From positions 1 to 34,516 of the forward strand of contig JAJTDZ010000050.1 of NCBI GenBank assembly GCA_021298245.1: a DNA stretch of 34,516 nt. Reading direction: 5' to 3'. Numbering within the stretch: position 1 is the first letter of the stretch; each line of letters starts with the position of its first letter. This document shows, piece after piece, positions 18,694 to 25,898 of this stretch. Origin of the DNA: Algoriphagus sp. GTDB lineage: Bacteria; Bacteroidota; Bacteroidia; Cytophagales; Cyclobacteriaceae. Under the pieces are notes generated by a model. That model was not told the origin of the DNA. It was given only the letters and a program-made list of their open reading frames with translations, and ran no database searches. The position numbers and the translations under genes are program-made.

Positions 18694-19353
18694 TTACTTT
18701 CCTGCTGCTTTGGCATGATCAGCCAAAAACTGGGCAAGGCCCGAGTCTGTCAGGGGATGCTTGAGTAGGCCAGTGATGACTTTTAGAGGACAGGTGACTA
18801 CATCGGCCCCGAGCTCTGCACATTTGATTAGGTGCATGGTGTGGCGAACGGATGCGGCAAGTACCTCTGTGGTGTATCCGTAATTCTGATAGATGTGGAC
18901 AATTTGAGAAATAAGCTCTAGCCCATCAAATGAGATGTCGTCCAATCTACCTATAAAGGGAGACACGTAGGTAGCACCCGCTTTAGCAGCAAGTAAGGCT
19001 TGTCCAGAAGAAAAGATCAAGGTACAATTGGTACGGATTCCCTCACTGTGGAAATAGCGGATGGCTTTGACTCCATCTCGAATCATTGGGATTTTAACCA
19101 CAATTTTATCGTCCAATTTTGCAAGTTCCTTACCTTCTTTGATCATCCCTTGGTAATCGGTGGCGATGACTTCAGCGCTTACCTTATCGTCCACAATCTT
19201 GCAGATGGCCTGGTAATGGGCTTTGATGTTGGCATCTCCGGTGATTCCTTCCTTCGCCATCAGGGAGGGATTGGTGGTAACTCCATCCAAAACACCCAAA
19301 TCATGGGCTTCGCGGATTTCATCCAAATTGGCGGTATCAATAAAGAATTTCAT
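18694..19353 (-). CDS. fsa: fructose-6-phosphate aldolase / small transaldolase
   Basis: Class I aldolase of the TalC/FSA (MipB) family, linking fructose-6-phosphate with dihydroxyacetone and glyceraldehyde-3-phosphate, or acting as a transaldolase in the pentose phosphate pathway. At 219 aa it is the usual short form. Seen: [10 protein letters not shown] near the start, T-T-N-P-S-L at residues 26-31, the Schiff-base Lys87 in V-V-K-I-P-M, T-L-I-F-S near 112-116, and S-P-F-I-G-R-L-D-D around residues 131-139. FSA and small transaldolase activities cannot be told apart without the pocket residues being tested. First gene of fsa-orf67-ftsE. Confidence 0.9.
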   Translation of the reverse strand: MKFFIDTANLDEIREAHDLGVLDGVTTNPSLMAKEGITGDANIKAHYQAICKIVDDKVSAEVIATDYQGMIKEGKELAKLDDKIVVKIPMIRDGVKAIRYFHSEGIRTNCTLIFSSGQALLAAKAGATYVSPFIGRLDDISFDGLELISQIVHIYQNYGYTTEVLAASVRHTMHLIKCAELGADVVTCPLKVITGLLKHPLTDSGLAQFLADHAKAAGK

Positions 19354-19420
19354 GAAGTGTATGCTTTAAATACAGGTTTAAAGAGAGTTCCCTAACAGAA
19401 TAAGCATAAGGGATGCTTGA

Positions 19421-19450
19421 CAAAGTTAGAAGATTAATCAGGATTAGAAA
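19421..19450 (-). promoter_or_regulatory. promoter of the fsa operon
   Basis: Minus-strand TAACTTTG (19428-19421) matches TAnnTTTG exactly. TTTC at 19450-19447, 18 bases upstream, is a near match to the -33 element. Leader to the fsa ATG is about 60 nt. Confidence 0.5.
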
Positions 19451-19483
19451 CGGATTAGGGAAGGCGATTTTTGAAAATCGAAC

Positions 19484-19573
19484 AAAAAAAGAGGCGGCAT
19501 CGCACCGCTACAACCGCCTACCCTTGCTTCCTTCCGGACCTGGGGGATTCAGCAGGAGCTGGTCGTGCCGCCG
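19484..19573 (-). ncRNA. ffs: signal recognition particle RNA, small bacterial type
   Basis: The minus strand carries the universal SRP apical core (CAGGTCCGGAAGGAAGCA, about 19541-19524) inside a longer hairpin. The closing stem is formed by GGCGGCA at 19572-19566 with TGCCGCC at 19499-19493. A run of A on the plus strand just left of the stem (19484-19490) gives the 3' U-tract. The length, about 85-90 nt, fits a 4.5S-like RNA without an Alu domain. The ends are estimated from the stem and promoter position. It binds Ffh in co-translational membrane targeting. Confidence 0.95.
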
Positions 19574-19577
19574 GGTA

Positions 19578-19610
19578 CAAAGGTAAGTAAATTTTAGGTT
19601 TTTTTTGAAA
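19578..19610 (-). promoter_or_regulatory. promoter of the SRP RNA gene
   Basis: Minus-strand TACCTTTG (19585-19578) fits TAnnTTTG; TTTC at 19610-19607, 21 bases upstream, is a near match to the -33 element. The predicted start near 19572 coincides with the base of the SRP RNA closing stem. Confidence 0.65.
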
Positions 19611-19694
19611 GTGCCTGGAACTTCTTGAAGCATGGGAAACTCATCCAAAAAAAATCTTCTAGTTTAAAGCGGGTCAACTGCTTTTTTTAAAAGT

Positions 19695-20255
19695 CTAATC
19701 TATTAGAATATCGTAATCACCAAGAAGCCCGGGAAGCCCAGAAAGATTAAATTTTGCCCCTTTGATGGAGTTAATTTCTGGGGAAATTCTAAAATTAAAC
19801 GCCTCTCGGAAATCTGCTTTTTCAAGTTGGCTCCGGTCAAAAACTGCACCCAACAAGTCGGAACCTTGGAAGCTGACCTCACTTAAAATGGCTTGGGAAA
19901 AATCCACTTCTTTTAAACGACAGTGTTGAAAGCTTGATTTCTTGAGGGGTAGATTATAAAAATTGCAAAAATCAAGGGTAGAGTGTTCGGCGTGCAGTTC
20001 CAGTAGGAAGGGGTTCACATTGGTGAAAGCAATTCCCAGCATTTTGCAGCGCACAAATCGAATGTTTTGAAAATCTACCTTGTTTACTTTGACGTTGCTC
20101 AGGTCACAATCTATAAAGCTACATTTTTCAAAAGTACTTCCTTGAAGCGATATGCCTGCCAAGTTGCAAGAGGAAAAGGTACAAGATTCGTACGCTGCAG
20201 AAGTAAAATCCTTCGAAGATAGTTTTTGGAAGTGTGTTTCGGTAAAATAGCTCAT
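19695..20255 (-). CDS. pentapeptide-repeat protein, 186 aa
   Basis: Right-handed beta-helix protein built of A(D/N)LxX-type repeats: T-F-S-S-C-N-L-A-G-I, S-T-F-E-K-C-S-F-I-D-C-D-L-S-N-V near residues 26-56, and D-F-S-Q-A-I-L-S-E-V-S-F-Q-G-S-D-L-L-G-A-V-F-D-R-S-Q-L-E-K-A-D-F near residues 117-150. A break in the middle (about residues 78-92) separates two coils, and a short C-terminal segment (K-G-A-K-F-N-L-S-G-L-P-G-L-L-G-D-Y-D-I) may cap the dimer. The two-coil layout recalls Qnr/MfpA proteins that mimic DNA and protect gyrase, but no assignment is justified from repeats alone. Lone gene, next to dinB. Confidence 0.85.
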   Translation of the reverse strand: MSYFTETHFQKLSSKDFTSAAYESCTFSSCNLAGISLQGSTFEKCSFIDCDLSNVKVNKVDFQNIRFVRCKMLGIAFTNVNPFLLELHAEHSTLDFCNFYNLPLKKSSFQHCRLKEVDFSQAILSEVSFQGSDLLGAVFDRSQLEKADFREAFNFRISPEINSIKGAKFNLSGLPGLLGDYDILID

Positions 20256-20454
20256 GGGACTCGTGGTGGTAGGGGCGAATCAGGGCACTTACTGGAGGAT
20301 GTGATATAAGCGCTAGCCTGGCAAATAGGTGGAGTTTGAATTTGGGTTGCATTCTAATCTTTCCTTCACTTTATGGGTATTTCCATAAGTGGTGGGAGAA
20401 GGTTAAGCTAAGTTAAGCAGCTTTTGGCGTTTGCAAAACGCACTATTTTTTGGC

Positions 20455-21561
20455 TCAGTGCTCCATGCCGTTAAAGGGATTGAATCTACGTCTGCCTATA
20501 CCCATGGCTACGGCTCTACAGACCGTTTTATCTCCGTATTTGACATTCAATCTATCCAATGCCTGGTAGAGTTTGATCTGTTCTTGATTGTCTTCAAAGA
20601 GATTGATTTGGTAGTTGCCGTAGACCAAGTTGCTAAAGCGCACCCCCACCAGTCGGATGAGTAGGCGACGGGTATAGAGCTTGCTGAAGAGTTGCTTTAC
20701 TACTGGCAGTAGACTATGGTCGGCGGAGCTGTAGGAAATGCGTTGCTGTATGCTGTGGGTTTCAAAGTCGGAGTATCTGATTTTTACACTTACACAAGCG
20801 GTGAGCTGCCCTTTTTGTCGAAGCTTGGCAGCAAGTTGTTCTGTCATGGCGATCAGCGTGGCCTCTAGCAATTGGGTGTCTATGGTGTCTTCCTCAAAGG
20901 TATTTTCGGAAGAAATGGATTTGGCTTCGGAGTAGGGGACTACAGGGCTTCGGTCTATGCCGTTGGCCTTTTCCCAGATGAGTTTCCCATTTTTTCCAAA
21001 ACTTGCTTCTAGGAGTTGTGGAGGCATTTCCTGTAAGGTATGTACTTTTTTGACGCCCATATTGTAGAGCATTTGGGAAGTTTTTTCCCCAATCATGGGT
21101 ATTTTACGTACCGAAAGGGGGGAAAGAAAACTTTTTTCTTGTCCTAGCGGGATTTGTTTTTCATTGTTGGGCTTGGCTTCCCCTGTGGCAATTTTAGAGA
21201 CGGTTTTATTTTGGGAAAGTCCCATGGACAGCTGGAGTCCACTTTCCCGTATGATACGCGTACGAAGCTGATGGGCTAGCTTAAAGCAACCAAAGAAGCG
21301 GTCCATACCCGTGAGATCGATATAAAATTCATCTATGGATGCTTTTTCAAACACGGGAACGGGCTGCCTAGCCGTACGCATGGGCATGGCAGAATGGACG
21401 CCAAACTTGCGTGCTTCGTAACTGCAGGAAGCAACCACTCCACGATCGCTAGATCCCCCAATGAGGATAGGCTTGCCCTTGAGCCGGTCGTCAAATAGCC
21501 GCTCTACCGATACAAAAAAGGTGTCCAAATCTAGGTGTACAATACTTCTACTTTCTTCCAT
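20455..21561 (-). CDS. dinB: DNA polymerase IV with an internal deletion
   Basis: Y-family translesion polymerase. Seen: D-L-D-T-F-F-V-S-V-E with Asp11 near the start, Y-E-A-R-K-F-G-V-H-S-A-M-P-M at residues 48-61, the catalytic S-I-D-E at 75-78, the K-N-x-x-V-S-K-I-A-x-G region, the fingers/thumb Ile-Gly-Glu-Lys-Thr, and the little-finger domain in the last third. The product is 368 aa. About 28 residues usually found between A-R-Q and the V-P-V-F-E-K-A-S-I-D block (an L-C-P...Y-S segment) are missing, in frame, from the palm domain. Catalytic acids remain, but the lost part normally helps shape the palm, so activity is doubtful. Divergent from the XRE-S24 repressor across 147 bases. Confidence 0.88.
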   Translation of the reverse strand: MEESRSIVHLDLDTFFVSVERLFDDRLKGKPILIGGSSDRGVVASCSYEARKFGVHSAMPMRTARQPVPVFEKASIDEFYIDLTGMDRFFGCFKLAHQLRTRIIRESGLQLSMGLSQNKTVSKIATGEAKPNNEKQIPLGQEKSFLSPLSVRKIPMIGEKTSQMLYNMGVKKVHTLQEMPPQLLEASFGKNGKLIWEKANGIDRSPVVPYSEAKSISSENTFEEDTIDTQLLEATLIAMTEQLAAKLRQKGQLTACVSVKIRYSDFETHSIQQRISYSSADHSLLPVVKQLFSKLYTRRLLIRLVGVRFSNLVYGNYQINLFEDNQEQIKLYQALDRLNVKYGDKTVCRAVAMGIGRRRFNPFNGMEH

Positions 21562-21589
21562 TTCTTATTGTCAATAAAATAGACATTTT

Positions 21590-21623
21590 TTTGTTTATAA
21601 ATTAAACAAATTTTATAACTTTG
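21590..21623 (+). promoter_or_regulatory. promoter of the XRE-S24 repressor, with palindrome
   Basis: TAACTTTG at 21616-21623 matches TAnnTTTG exactly; TTTG at 21590-21593 lies 22 bases upstream, slightly more than the usual 19-21. The -33 region is part of a perfect 8-bp inverted repeat, TTTGTTTA and TAAACAAA (21590-21597, 21603-21610), which could also serve a dinB promoter on the other strand. Confidence 0.6.
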
Positions 21624-21658
21624 AATAGTTTAGAGACGAAAGTTGTCGGTGAGAAAGA

Positions 21659-21686
21659 GAAATACAGTTTATTTCTACTGTATTTC
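21659..21686 (+). promoter_or_regulatory. candidate operator, 10-bp inverted repeat
   Basis: GAAATACAGT (21659-21668) and its perfect complement ACTGTATTTC (21677-21686) are separated by 8 bases. The core TACAGT-N8-ACTGTA has the half-site spacing of LexA boxes but the opposite half-site order to E. coli CTGT-N8-ACAG. It lies in the leader of the XRE-S24 gene, downstream of its predicted start site, and 98 bases upstream of the dinB ATG, so the repressor would control itself and possibly dinB. Confidence 0.7.
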
Positions 21687-21708
21687 AAGAATGTTATAAT
21701 TATATGCA

Positions 21709-22404
21709 GTGAGCATCCATACTAACCTAAAATTTCTTCGTAAAAAGAAGGGTTTAACCCAGGAGGAACTTGCAGCGGGCTTGGGAATTTCAAGATCCAA
21801 ACTTGCCGGGTATGAACTCAGCATTACCCCACCCCTAGAGACCTTGGTCCAAGCGACCGACTACTTCAAAGTTTCTTTGGACCTGTTGGTGAAAGAGGAT
21901 TTGACCTCCTATTCCGAGTACCAGCTGCGGGAGCTATTGGATACCGAGCAGTACCTGAAGGGTCGGAAACTTCGTATTTTATCTACTACTGTAGATGACC
22001 AAGGTAGAGAATTGATCGAGGTGGTGTCGCAGCGCGCTAAGGCCAGTTACTTGGCAGGATTTTCGGATCCTGAATACATCGCTGAATTGCCAAGATTTTC
22101 TCTTCCATTTCTTCCAGCAGATAAAAAACACCGCGTTTTTCAAATTGAAGGAGACTCCATGTTGCCCATTCCTCCTGCTGCTTGGATTGTCTGCGAATAC
22201 CTAGAGGATTGGACCAGCATGAAAGATGGTGAACGCTATGTAATTGTGACCGAACAAGACGGAATTACCTTCAAAATAGCCTACAATAGGCTGCGCAAGT
22301 CAGAGCAACTCTTGCTTTGTTCTTCTAATCCCCTCTATCCTCCCTTTGAGGTGGCAGCCTCTCAAATCAAAGAAGTGTGGAGGTACCGTTTGTGTATATC
22401 TTGA
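21709..22404 (+). CDS. LexA-like XRE/S24 repressor
   Basis: Transcription regulator with an N-terminal XRE helix-turn-helix (about residues 5-60; T-Q-E-E-L-A, G-I-S-R-S-K-L-A-G-Y-E) and a C-terminal S24/UmuD-like domain. The candidate self-cleavage set is complete: Ala116-Gly117, Ser150 in G-D-S-M and Lys189 in T-F-K-I. The spacings (33 and 39 residues) are close to LexA (34 and 37). The start is GTG at 21709: an in-frame stop lies at 21697 and no other Met precedes the HTH. A two-codon ORF, ATGCAGTGA, overlaps this start out of frame. It is 27 bases upstream of ogt and divergent from dinB. Inferred role: damage-responsive repressor of the local operon, not a classical LexA because the HTH is XRE type. 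Confidence 0.9.
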   Translation: MSIHTNLKFLRKKKGLTQEELAAGLGISRSKLAGYELSITPPLETLVQATDYFKVSLDLLVKEDLTSYSEYQLRELLDTEQYLKGRKLRILSTTVDDQGRELIEVVSQRAKASYLAGFSDPEYIAELPRFSLPFLPADKKHRVFQIEGDSMLPIPPAAWIVCEYLEDWTSMKDGERYVIVTEQDGITFKIAYNRLRKSEQLLLCSSNPLYPPFEVAASQIKEVWRYRLCIS

Positions 22405-22431
22405 CCTCCCGTTTTTCCTAATTTTCACACC

Positions 22432-22896
22432 ATGCCCGTTTGTTCTACCTCCTTTGGCCCCGTACTGATCCAAGGTCATGCAGGAAAGATTGCTACCCTT
22501 GCCTTTGCCGAGGAGCAAGAAGGGGAGGAGCAGGTAGATGCCCTCACTTTAGAAGTGGTTCAACAACTTCAAGAGTATTTTTCTGGCAAGCGCAAGACTT
22601 TTAGTCTTGCGTTTACCTTGGAAGGAACGGCTTTTCAACAAAAAGTATGGGCAGCTGTCAGTCGGGTACCCTACGGGCATACCTGCAGTTATGCAGAATT
22701 GGCAAAGAAACTCGGACAGCCTGAGGCGGTAAGGGCTGTGGCAGCAGCAGTAGGCGCTAATCCTGTGTTGATCCTTATTCCCTGCCATAGAATTATAGGA
22801 AGTGACGGCAAGCTTAGAGGATATGCAGGAGGATTAGAAAAGAAAAAGGCCCTCTTGCAATTGGAGGGTCGTGCTGTTCAGGGAACATTGTTTTGA
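22432..22896 (+). CDS. ogt: methylated-DNA--protein-cysteine methyltransferase
   Basis: Removes O6-alkyl groups from guanine (and O4 from thymine) by irreversible transfer to Cys. The 154-aa product is the short MGMT/Ogt form: an RNase-H-like N-terminal part to about residue 65, then the DNA-binding domain with F-Q-x-K-V-W, V-P-Y-G-x-T-x-S-Y near residues 79-88 and the active-site P-C-H-R at 117-120 (Cys118). All active residues are intact. It follows the XRE-S24 repressor by 27 bases on the same strand, so both are probably one transcript. Placement in a repair cassette with dinB fits a DNA-damage response. Confidence 0.94.
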   Translation: MPVCSTSFGPVLIQGHAGKIATLAFAEEQEGEEQVDALTLEVVQQLQEYFSGKRKTFSLAFTLEGTAFQQKVWAAVSRVPYGHTCSYAELAKKLGQPEAVRAVAAAVGANPVLILIPCHRIIGSDGKLRGYAGGLEKKKALLQLEGRAVQGTLF

Positions 22897-22914
22897 AAAT
22901 AGCTTCTTTCTTAA

Positions 22915-23424
22915 TCATTGCTCCAGCTCCACAATCACTTCTATCTCCACGGCCATGTTGTTGGGCAAAGAATTTACTCCAATGGCCGACCGGGCATGTT
23001 TTCCCTTTTCTCCAAATACAGCCACCATCAGGTCAGAAAATCCATTCATCACCGCTGGGTGAGCAGTAAATTCAGGGCTGGAATTTACCATTCCTAATAC
23101 TTTTACGACTTGTTTGATTTTTCCCAGATCCCCCGTTGCGGCTTGGAGTACGGCGATGACCTCAAGCCCCGTGGCTTTGGCTGCTTCGTAGCCCTGCTCG
23201 GTAGTCAATTCTGCTCCTACTTTTCCGTAAATTTTTGGTCCAGTACCGGAGAGGTACAAGAGGTTACCTACCTGTTTCCACTTTACATAATTGGCAATAG
23301 GCTGGCTGATTTCTGGCAAACTCAGGCCCAATTGCTTGAGGTTTTCTTGGGGAGATTGCGCATGAACACCGCTGGCAAGTATGGTGCAAAGCATCAAGGA
23401 AAGGACTGCTATGTTTTTTTTCAT
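22915..23424 (-). CDS. exported RidA (YjgF) family protein
   Basis: RidA proteins hydrolyse reactive enamine/imine intermediates from amino acid metabolism. The first 22 residues form a signal peptide (K-K-N-I-A-V-L-S-L-M-L-C then A-S-G-V-H-A-Q), so this copy is secreted to the periplasm. The RidA domain spans about residues 40-168; the substrate-binding Arg of R-S-A-I-G-V and the Glu in V-E-I-E are present. At 169 aa it is longer than cytosolic RidA (about 128 aa) by the signal and an N-terminal extension with a Leu-rich helix. Deaminase activity outside the cytosol is not established here. Convergent with ogt; divergent from the GNAT gene. Confidence 0.9.
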   Translation of the reverse strand: MKKNIAVLSLMLCTILASGVHAQSPQENLKQLGLSLPEISQPIANYVKWKQVGNLLYLSGTGPKIYGKVGAELTTEQGYEAAKATGLEVIAVLQAATGDLGKIKQVVKVLGMVNSSPEFTAHPAVMNGFSDLMVAVFGEKGKHARSAIGVNSLPNNMAVEIEVIVELEQ

Positions 23425-23445
23425 TTGGGAGAGACGTTTAATTAG

Positions 23446-23476
23446 TTTCTAAGCTACTCGATTCTCTTTATTTTTG
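23446..23476 (+). promoter_or_regulatory. promoter of the GNAT gene
   Basis: TATTTTTG (23469-23476) matches TAnnTTTG exactly and TTTC (23446-23449) lies 19 bases upstream, a near match to the -33 element. The leader to the ATG at 23497 would be about 15 nt. Confidence 0.5.
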
Positions 23477-23496
23477 GTATTATTTTCTTTTTATTC

Positions 23497-23961
23497 ATGA
23501 TTAGCCTGCACCTACTCCCTTACGCTCCTGAATTACAACCCAGCTTTGAAGCCATCAACAAAGCCTGGGTGAATCAGTATTTTACCTTGGAGCCCTTTGA
23601 TATTGCTCAATTGGAACATCCCGAAGAAAATATTTTGGGCAAGGGGGGAGAAATTATTTTCGCTGCATTTGGGACAGAAATCATAGGCACCGTAGCCTTG
23701 GTGCCCAGTCAAGAAGAAGGAATTTGGGAAATGATAAAAATGGGCGTATCGCCTTCTTTCCAAGGGAAAGGAGCAGGAACTTTGCTGGGAACTAAAATTT
23801 TAGAAATTGCTAAAGCCAAGGGAGCTAAGAAGGTCCAGCTCTTTTCTCATACCAAACTTGAGGCAGCACTGCACCTGTATGCCAAATTAGGCTTTACCCA
23901 GTGTGTAAGCTCTTGCTCCGGATACGGTCGATGCAATGTAAAAATGGAGATAGAGCTTTAG
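23497..23961 (+). CDS. GNAT family N-acetyltransferase
   Basis: Transfers an acyl group from acyl-CoA to an unknown substrate. The 154-aa product has the GNAT fold: beta strands I-I-G-T-V-A-L-V near residues 62-69, then motif A at about residues 83-96 (M-G-V-S-P-S-F-Q-G-K-G-A-G) with the Q-x-x-G-x-G pyrophosphate-binding loop, followed by L-G-T-K-I-L. The C-terminal motif B region (L-Y-A-K-L-G-F) is intact. There is no signal peptide; cytosolic. Lone gene, divergent from the RidA gene and upstream of the Usp gene by about 108 bases. Substrate cannot be predicted from sequence. Confidence 0.93.
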   Translation: MISLHLLPYAPELQPSFEAINKAWVNQYFTLEPFDIAQLEHPEENILGKGGEIIFAAFGTEIIGTVALVPSQEEGIWEMIKMGVSPSFQGKGAGTLLGTKILEIAKAKGAKKVQLFSHTKLEAALHLYAKLGFTQCVSSCSGYGRCNVKMEIEL

Positions 23962-23985
23962 GAAAAAGATGAATCCCCTAATTTT

Positions 23986-24010
23986 TATCAAGCTTTGAGC
24001 TGATTTTTTT
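23986..24010 (+). terminator. weak terminator after the GNAT gene
   Basis: A short imperfect hairpin (TCA-A-GCT, loop TTG, AGC-TGA near 23988-24003) is followed by seven T. The bulged stem makes it weaker than the others in the window. Confidence 0.35.
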
Positions 24011-24069
24011 CACATTTTTTGCCTGGATTTTTACGGAGATTTGGTCGATACCAAGTCGCTCTCTCTTTC

Positions 24070-24897
24070 ATGAAAAAGATCCTAGTTCCCTTTGATTTTT
24101 CGGATTATTCCCTTTCTGCCTTACTTACGGCCAAGAAAATATTGGGTAAAACCTCAGCGCAGCTGGTTTGTGTAACGGTAATTCCTTCAGAAATAGACTG
24201 GGATGTATTACCAGAAAAGGCCAGGGAGAGTTATCCAGAGCTTGTGGAAGAATGGGAGGAAGCCATTACCCGAATCCCAACGTATTTGAAAAAGATTTTT
24301 CCCTCTTCCTACCAGGTAGACTTAGAAGTAAAAATAGGAGTTCCTGCTGAACCAATTTTACGCTTGGCAGAGCAGAAAAAGGTAGATTTATTGGTGTTGG
24401 GAGCCTATGGAAAAGATTATAAGGAAGGAAATTTCATAGGATCTACGCTCCAAAAAGTACTCAGAGGATCTCCTTGCCCGGTACTGGCAGTAAAGAAGCC
24501 CTTGGATGGGAATGCTTTTCGTAAAATAGCTTTTGCTTCTCTTTTTGAGCCTTCATCTCTGCCCGCTTTTTCGGCCCTGGTTCCTTGGGTAAAAAACTTT
24601 ACACCTATCCTACATTTGGTTTACGTCAATACTCCTTCTCATTTTGAAAATACCACTCAAACGGAAGAAGCCATGAGGAATTATTCAAAGAGCCATAAAG
24701 AACTTTCTTACCGATTCCATACGATCAATGCCAGTAGTGTTGTGGAGGGATTGGCCAATTTTTCTGATTACAAGAGTATAGGAATTATTGCTCTTGTCTC
24801 TTCTTCGAAAAAAGGCAAGCCTTCCTATCTCATTGGCACTACCGAGACCTTGATCTATACTACCGATAAAGCAGTACTGAGTATGCCTTGGGTATGA
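24070..24897 (+). CDS. tandem universal stress protein
   Basis: Two UspA domains in one chain of 275 aa from the ATG at 24070. I choose this start because M-K-K-I-L-V-P-F-D-F-S-D-Y-S is the usual UspA opening; the ATG 51 bases upstream would add an unlikely 17-residue tail. Domain 1 (residues 1-145) has the complete ATP-binding pattern G-x2-G-x9-G-S-T (G-A-Y-G...I-G-S-T, about residues 114-129), then S-P-C-P-V-L-A-V. Domain 2 (about residues 155-275) is degenerate: I-A-L-V-S-S-S-K-K-G replaces the loop and only G-T-T-E remains, so it probably does not bind ATP. UspA dimers and tandem forms respond to stress; the trigger is unknown. Confidence 0.9.
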   Translation: MKKILVPFDFSDYSLSALLTAKKILGKTSAQLVCVTVIPSEIDWDVLPEKARESYPELVEEWEEAITRIPTYLKKIFPSSYQVDLEVKIGVPAEPILRLAEQKKVDLLVLGAYGKDYKEGNFIGSTLQKVLRGSPCPVLAVKKPLDGNAFRKIAFASLFEPSSLPAFSALVPWVKNFTPILHLVYVNTPSHFENTTQTEEAMRNYSKSHKELSYRFHTINASSVVEGLANFSDYKSIGIIALVSSSKKGKPSYLIGTTETLIYTTDKAVLSMPWV

Positions 24898-24909
24898 TTC
24901 AGGAGTTCT

Positions 24910-25863
24910 TTAAGGGATATTTTTCGGGGGAGGAAAAAATTGTAAGAGGTCACTTTCTGCAGCCAAGTAGCCAAAAGAAGTAAATCCTTTTTCTTCCACC
25001 AAAGACTTAAATAGACCTTGGGCCTTACTGCTATCTCCATGATACAGGTACCAGTTGGCCAGCCCGTACCGAATGGCATCGTTGGAAGGGCTCCCTGGGG
25101 CTTCCTGCACTAATGATTCTGGGCTTATCCAGCCTTTGTAAAGACTGCAAAGCATCGCGTAACTTTGGTTTTCAATGACTTCGGCATTCTTTTCAATGGG
25201 AGCAAGCAAGGAATCTGCTCGGGCCTCATTTCCAAGTCTTCTCTGGATCATGTACAGCCAATGTGTACTAGAAACCACATTATCGTAATTTGTTCCACTT
25301 TCACGGCAACGAAGAAAAGCTTGGTAGGCGTCCTCGTATCGATGTGTGAGGTAATATCCAAGTCCAAGGTGGTAATACGTATTGGTGTGTAAGGTACTCA
25401 GAGGAATTTGGAGAGCATTGGGAATGCCGTCCGGTTCGATTTGATCTTCGGTACCTTCAATCAAACGAGCTGCCTCTTCCAGATCGGCTATGGCTTTGTC
25501 GTATTCGCGAATACTTAGGTAGCGATGACCTCGATGGCGATACAATCTCGCCTCTTTTGGAAATTTTTCTATGGCCAAGGAATAAATCGCTATCGCACGT
25601 CGAATTTGTCCTAAATAGGCGCTTCTTCGCCCCCACCAGATCCAGGCCTCTACGTCTTCGGGTTGGGCTTCGTGGGCAGCCATTGCTTTATCGTAGTTAG
25701 ACACAAGCGCTGCTGAAGGCGTGGTGATGGCAAATACCTTTCCCAAAGGAGTAGTAAATGAACTATCCTGGATAGAAGAAATAGTTTCTTTTTCCGAGAC
25801 GAAAGATCCCGTGGTACAGGATCCCAGCAAGAACAAATACACTAGGCCTAGTAGAGTTCTCAT
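24910..25863 (-). CDS. TPR-containing lipoprotein
   Basis: Putative periplasmic or outer-membrane lipoprotein, 317 aa. The signal peptide (M-R-T-L-L-G-L-V-Y-L-F-L-L-G-S-C) has a lipobox with acylated Cys16. From about residue 60 there are TPR-like helical pairs, clear in A-W-I-W-W-G-R-R-S-A-Y-L-G-Q-I-R-R-A-I-A-I-Y-S-L-A and Y-R-H-R-G-H-R-Y-L-S-I-R-E-Y-D-K-A-I-A-D-L-E-E-A-A, and again at A-L-Y (residues about 160-185). No catalytic motif is evident. It lies 35 bases downstream of the BNR-repeat protein on the same strand, so they are probably one transcript and may be partners. Convergent with the Usp gene. Confidence 0.8.
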   Translation of the reverse strand: MRTLLGLVYLFLLGSCTTGSFVSEKETISSIQDSSFTTPLGKVFAITTPSAALVSNYDKAMAAHEAQPEDVEAWIWWGRRSAYLGQIRRAIAIYSLAIEKFPKEARLYRHRGHRYLSIREYDKAIADLEEAARLIEGTEDQIEPDGIPNALQIPLSTLHTNTYYHLGLGYYLTHRYEDAYQAFLRCRESGTNYDNVVSSTHWLYMIQRRLGNEARADSLLAPIEKNAEVIENQSYAMLCSLYKGWISPESLVQEAPGSPSNDAIRYGLANWYLYHGDSSKAQGLFKSLVEEKGFTSFGYLAAESDLLQFFPPPKNIP

Positions 25864-25898
25864 GAGAAAAAGGATGGATTAGATGATAGGTATGAAAT

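Noticed and set aside
19465..19480. Hairpin CGATTTT/AAAATCG beside the SRP RNA as a separate terminator
   Set aside because: No T-run follows it on the minus strand; the U-tract before it already fits SRP RNA termination.
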